Source of the DNA: Oceanobacillus iheyensis HTE831 | GTDB taxonomy: Bacteria > Bacillota > Bacilli > Bacillales > Amphibacillaceae | Reading direction: 5' to 3' | Assembly (NCBI RefSeq): GCF_000011245.1 | Contig: NC_004193.1 | Location: 1,218,501 to 1,282,500, forward strand | Length of the DNA: 64,000 nucleotides | Shown here: piece by piece, positions 62,644 through 64,000 of the stretch | Position numbering within the stretch: position 1 is the first letter of the stretch | How the letters are laid out: every line of letters starts with the position of its first letter | The notes under the pieces: model-generated | Database searches by the model: none | What the model saw: the letters and a program-made list of their open reading frames with translations, nothing else | What the model was told of the DNA's origin: nothing | Program-made: the position numbers and the translations under genes

Positions 62644-64000
62644 GATGAGCCTCCTTTTCAAATTGTGATTCAGCAATGGATTGATATAATTCGGATGTAT
62701 GAAGTAACTGTGCATGCGTCCCAATATCTAATATAGAACCGTAATCGAGTAATAAGATTCGATCAGACTTTTTCGCAGTGGATACTTTTTGCGTAATGAT
62801 AAAAACGGTACATTGATAACTCTCCAATGCTTGTAAAAATTGAGCTTCAGTTGCTAAGTCCAGAGCACTTGTACTGTCATCTAACATTAAGATTTTAGGC
62901 TTTCGAATTAAAGCTCGTGCGATCGAGATACGTTGTTTCTGACCACCTGAGAGATTTACGCCTTTTTGACCGACACGCGTTTCGTATTTTCCTTCTAATT
63001 GCATAATAGTGTCATGGATTTGCGCATCTTTAGCAGCTTGAATAACGTCATCCATTGTTGCTTCACGTTTTCCCCAAGCGATATTATCAAATATTGTACC
63101 TGTGAATAATAAGGGGCTTTGCGGCACATATCCAATACTGTCCCGTAAATTTGCAAATGAATAATTATCTAATGGTAGATCATCTACATAAATAGTTCCA
63201 TTAGTCGGTTCATATAACCTTGGCATTAATTGAAACAGTGACGTTTTTCCAGAACCAGTCGCTCCGATAATAGCCATACTTTCTCCTGGATTAACATTAA
63301 ACGAAATATCTTTTAACGTTGGTCGATTTGCATTAGGATATGTAAAGGAAACATGGTCATATGTTACTTTTCCGTATTTAACAACTTCTTTATCATTTGA
63401 AGAAGCTTGTTGTTCTTGTTCATTGTGCAATGTTAATACTTCTTCGATACGCTCTGCAGATGCTTTTGTTCGTGAAATCGCCATTATAATGAAGGAGAAC
63501 ATAGAAATTGCCATGGATACTCTTAGTGCATAATTTACCATCGTCACTACTTCACCAACATTCGCTTGACCCGCAATGGTTTGCGCATTACCAAACCATA
63601 TAATGAAAATTAAGCTCACATTCATTACAAGTAGAAGTATCGGACCTGTGGATTCAATAATACGAAATGTTTTCTTGGTTGCATCTGCAAGCTCCGTATT
63701 CGCAATACCAAATCTATCCTCTTCAAAACCTCTACGGGAAAAAGCTTTAATTAATCGCATTCCAGCAAGATTCTCCTGCATGACACGATTTACGTTATCT
63801 ACATTACCTTGGACTTTTGTAAACAACTTACTCGTAATCTTTAAAATCCATAATAAAAAGATGACAAGCAGGGGAACAGTTAATAAGAAAACAGCCGCTA
63901 ATTGTGCATTTACAATAAAAGCCATGATAACTCCACCAATTACAGTAAGGGGAGCTTTCGCCATTATACGCAAAGCCATAAAGATCGTATTTTGAATTTG
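62633..64000 (-). CDS. ABC exporter half, degenerate catalytic site (5' part outside window)
   Basis: The C-terminal 455 codons of a half-transporter that starts beyond the window end. Membrane segments are followed by an ATPase with Walker A IGATGSGKTSL, a good signature NLSGGQKQRIS, Walker B LMLDDSTSALD in which aspartate replaces the catalytic glutamate, and Q in place of the switch histidine (FIITQKVST). With its partner, this gives one good and one degenerate ATP site, typical of heterodimeric exporters. The codons before the first in-frame ATG (QIQNTIF) still fit the family. Confidence 0.9.
   Translation of the reverse strand, partial: QIQNTIFMALRIMAKAPLTVIGGVIMAFIVNAQLAAVFLLTVPLLVIFLLWILKITSKLFTKVQGNVDNVNRVMQENLAGMRLIKAFSRRGFEEDRFGIANTELADATKKTFRIIESTGPILLLVMNVSLIFIIWFGNAQTIAGQANVGEVVTMVNYALRVSMAISMFSFIIMAISRTKASAERIEEVLTLHNEQEQQASSNDKEVVKYGKVTYDHVSFTYPNANRPTLKDISFNVNPGESMAIIGATGSGKTSLFQLMPRLYEPTNGTIYVDDLPLDNYSFANLRDSIGYVPQSPLLFTGTIFDNIAWGKREATMDDVIQAAKDAQIHDTIMQLEGKYETRVGQKGVNLSGGQKQRISIARALIRKPKILMLDDSTSALDLATEAQFLQALESYQCTVFIITQKVSTAKKSDRILLLDYGSILDIGTHAQLLHTSELYQSIAESQFEKEAHHAK

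Overview
The window is a gene-dense, AT-rich stretch of a Firmicutes chromosome of the Bacillaceae type. Purine-rich Shine-Dalgarno (SD) sequences, frequent TTG/GTG starts, spore coat genes, competence genes and a T-box leader all fit. Gene content and order resemble Bacillus subtilis blocks (hemH-hemY, yhfHIJL-comK, yhjE-sipV-addBA, yitSTUVW, med-fabHA-fabF-yjbA-trpS, yjbC/spx/mecA/coiA/pepF, spxH-yjbIK/yjbM-nadK-yjbO-prpE, cotO/cotZ, yjcFGH), rearranged in a way that suggests Oceanobacillus or a close relative. I see no rRNA, tRNA, insertion sequence, prophage or CRISPR array; this is core chromosome.

Layout. 1-4.4 kb: end of a haem operon (hemH, hemY/cgoX), an acetyltransferase and an M3 oligopeptidase. 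4.4-11.9 kb: yhfH, yhfI, lipoate ligase, a kinase-like gene, lcfB, comK, yhjE, signal peptidase I. 11.9-20.8 kb: addB and addA, then two membrane proteins. 21-23.5 kb: a membrane-anchored amylase-like protein whose catalytic residues are replaced, and a short-chain dehydrogenase. 23.7-29.5 kb: the yit group, with an Nfu N-domain protein and the Fe-S assembly factor YitW. 29.5-34.5 kb: MarR-MFS pair, uppP, small proteins, med. 34.5-41 kb: FapR-type control region, fabHA, fabF, yjbA, T-box-controlled trpS, a secreted DUF4015 protein. 41-54.7 kb: a stress/competence block (yjbC, spx, mecA, coiA, pepF, spxH, yjbI, yjbK, yjbM, nadK, yjbO, prpE) into which an amtB-glnK pair has been placed. 55-64 kb: mgtE, spore coat genes cotO and cotZ facing each other, a DUF421 protein, yjcF-G-H and a heterodimeric ABC exporter cut by the window end.

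How genes work together. comK, med, mecA, coiA, spx and spxH form a competence/redox-stress set: MecA is the ClpCP adaptor and SpxH the ClpXP adaptor for Spx. ComK here lacks the C-terminal region that carries the MecA recognition motif in B. subtilis, and no comZ follows med. Lipid metabolism is represented on both sides: lcfB with a near-perfect FadR operator, and fabHA-fabF with a FapR-like operator on the core promoter.

I did not find a clearly new multi-gene system. The best leads are the apparent pseudo-glycosidase at 21.1 kb, the truncated ComK, matched sigma-K promoters of two convergent coat genes, a GlnR/TnrA box downstream of the inferred glnK start site, and several palindromes and long nested hairpins between genes. 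All functional names rest on recognition by eye; no database search was run.
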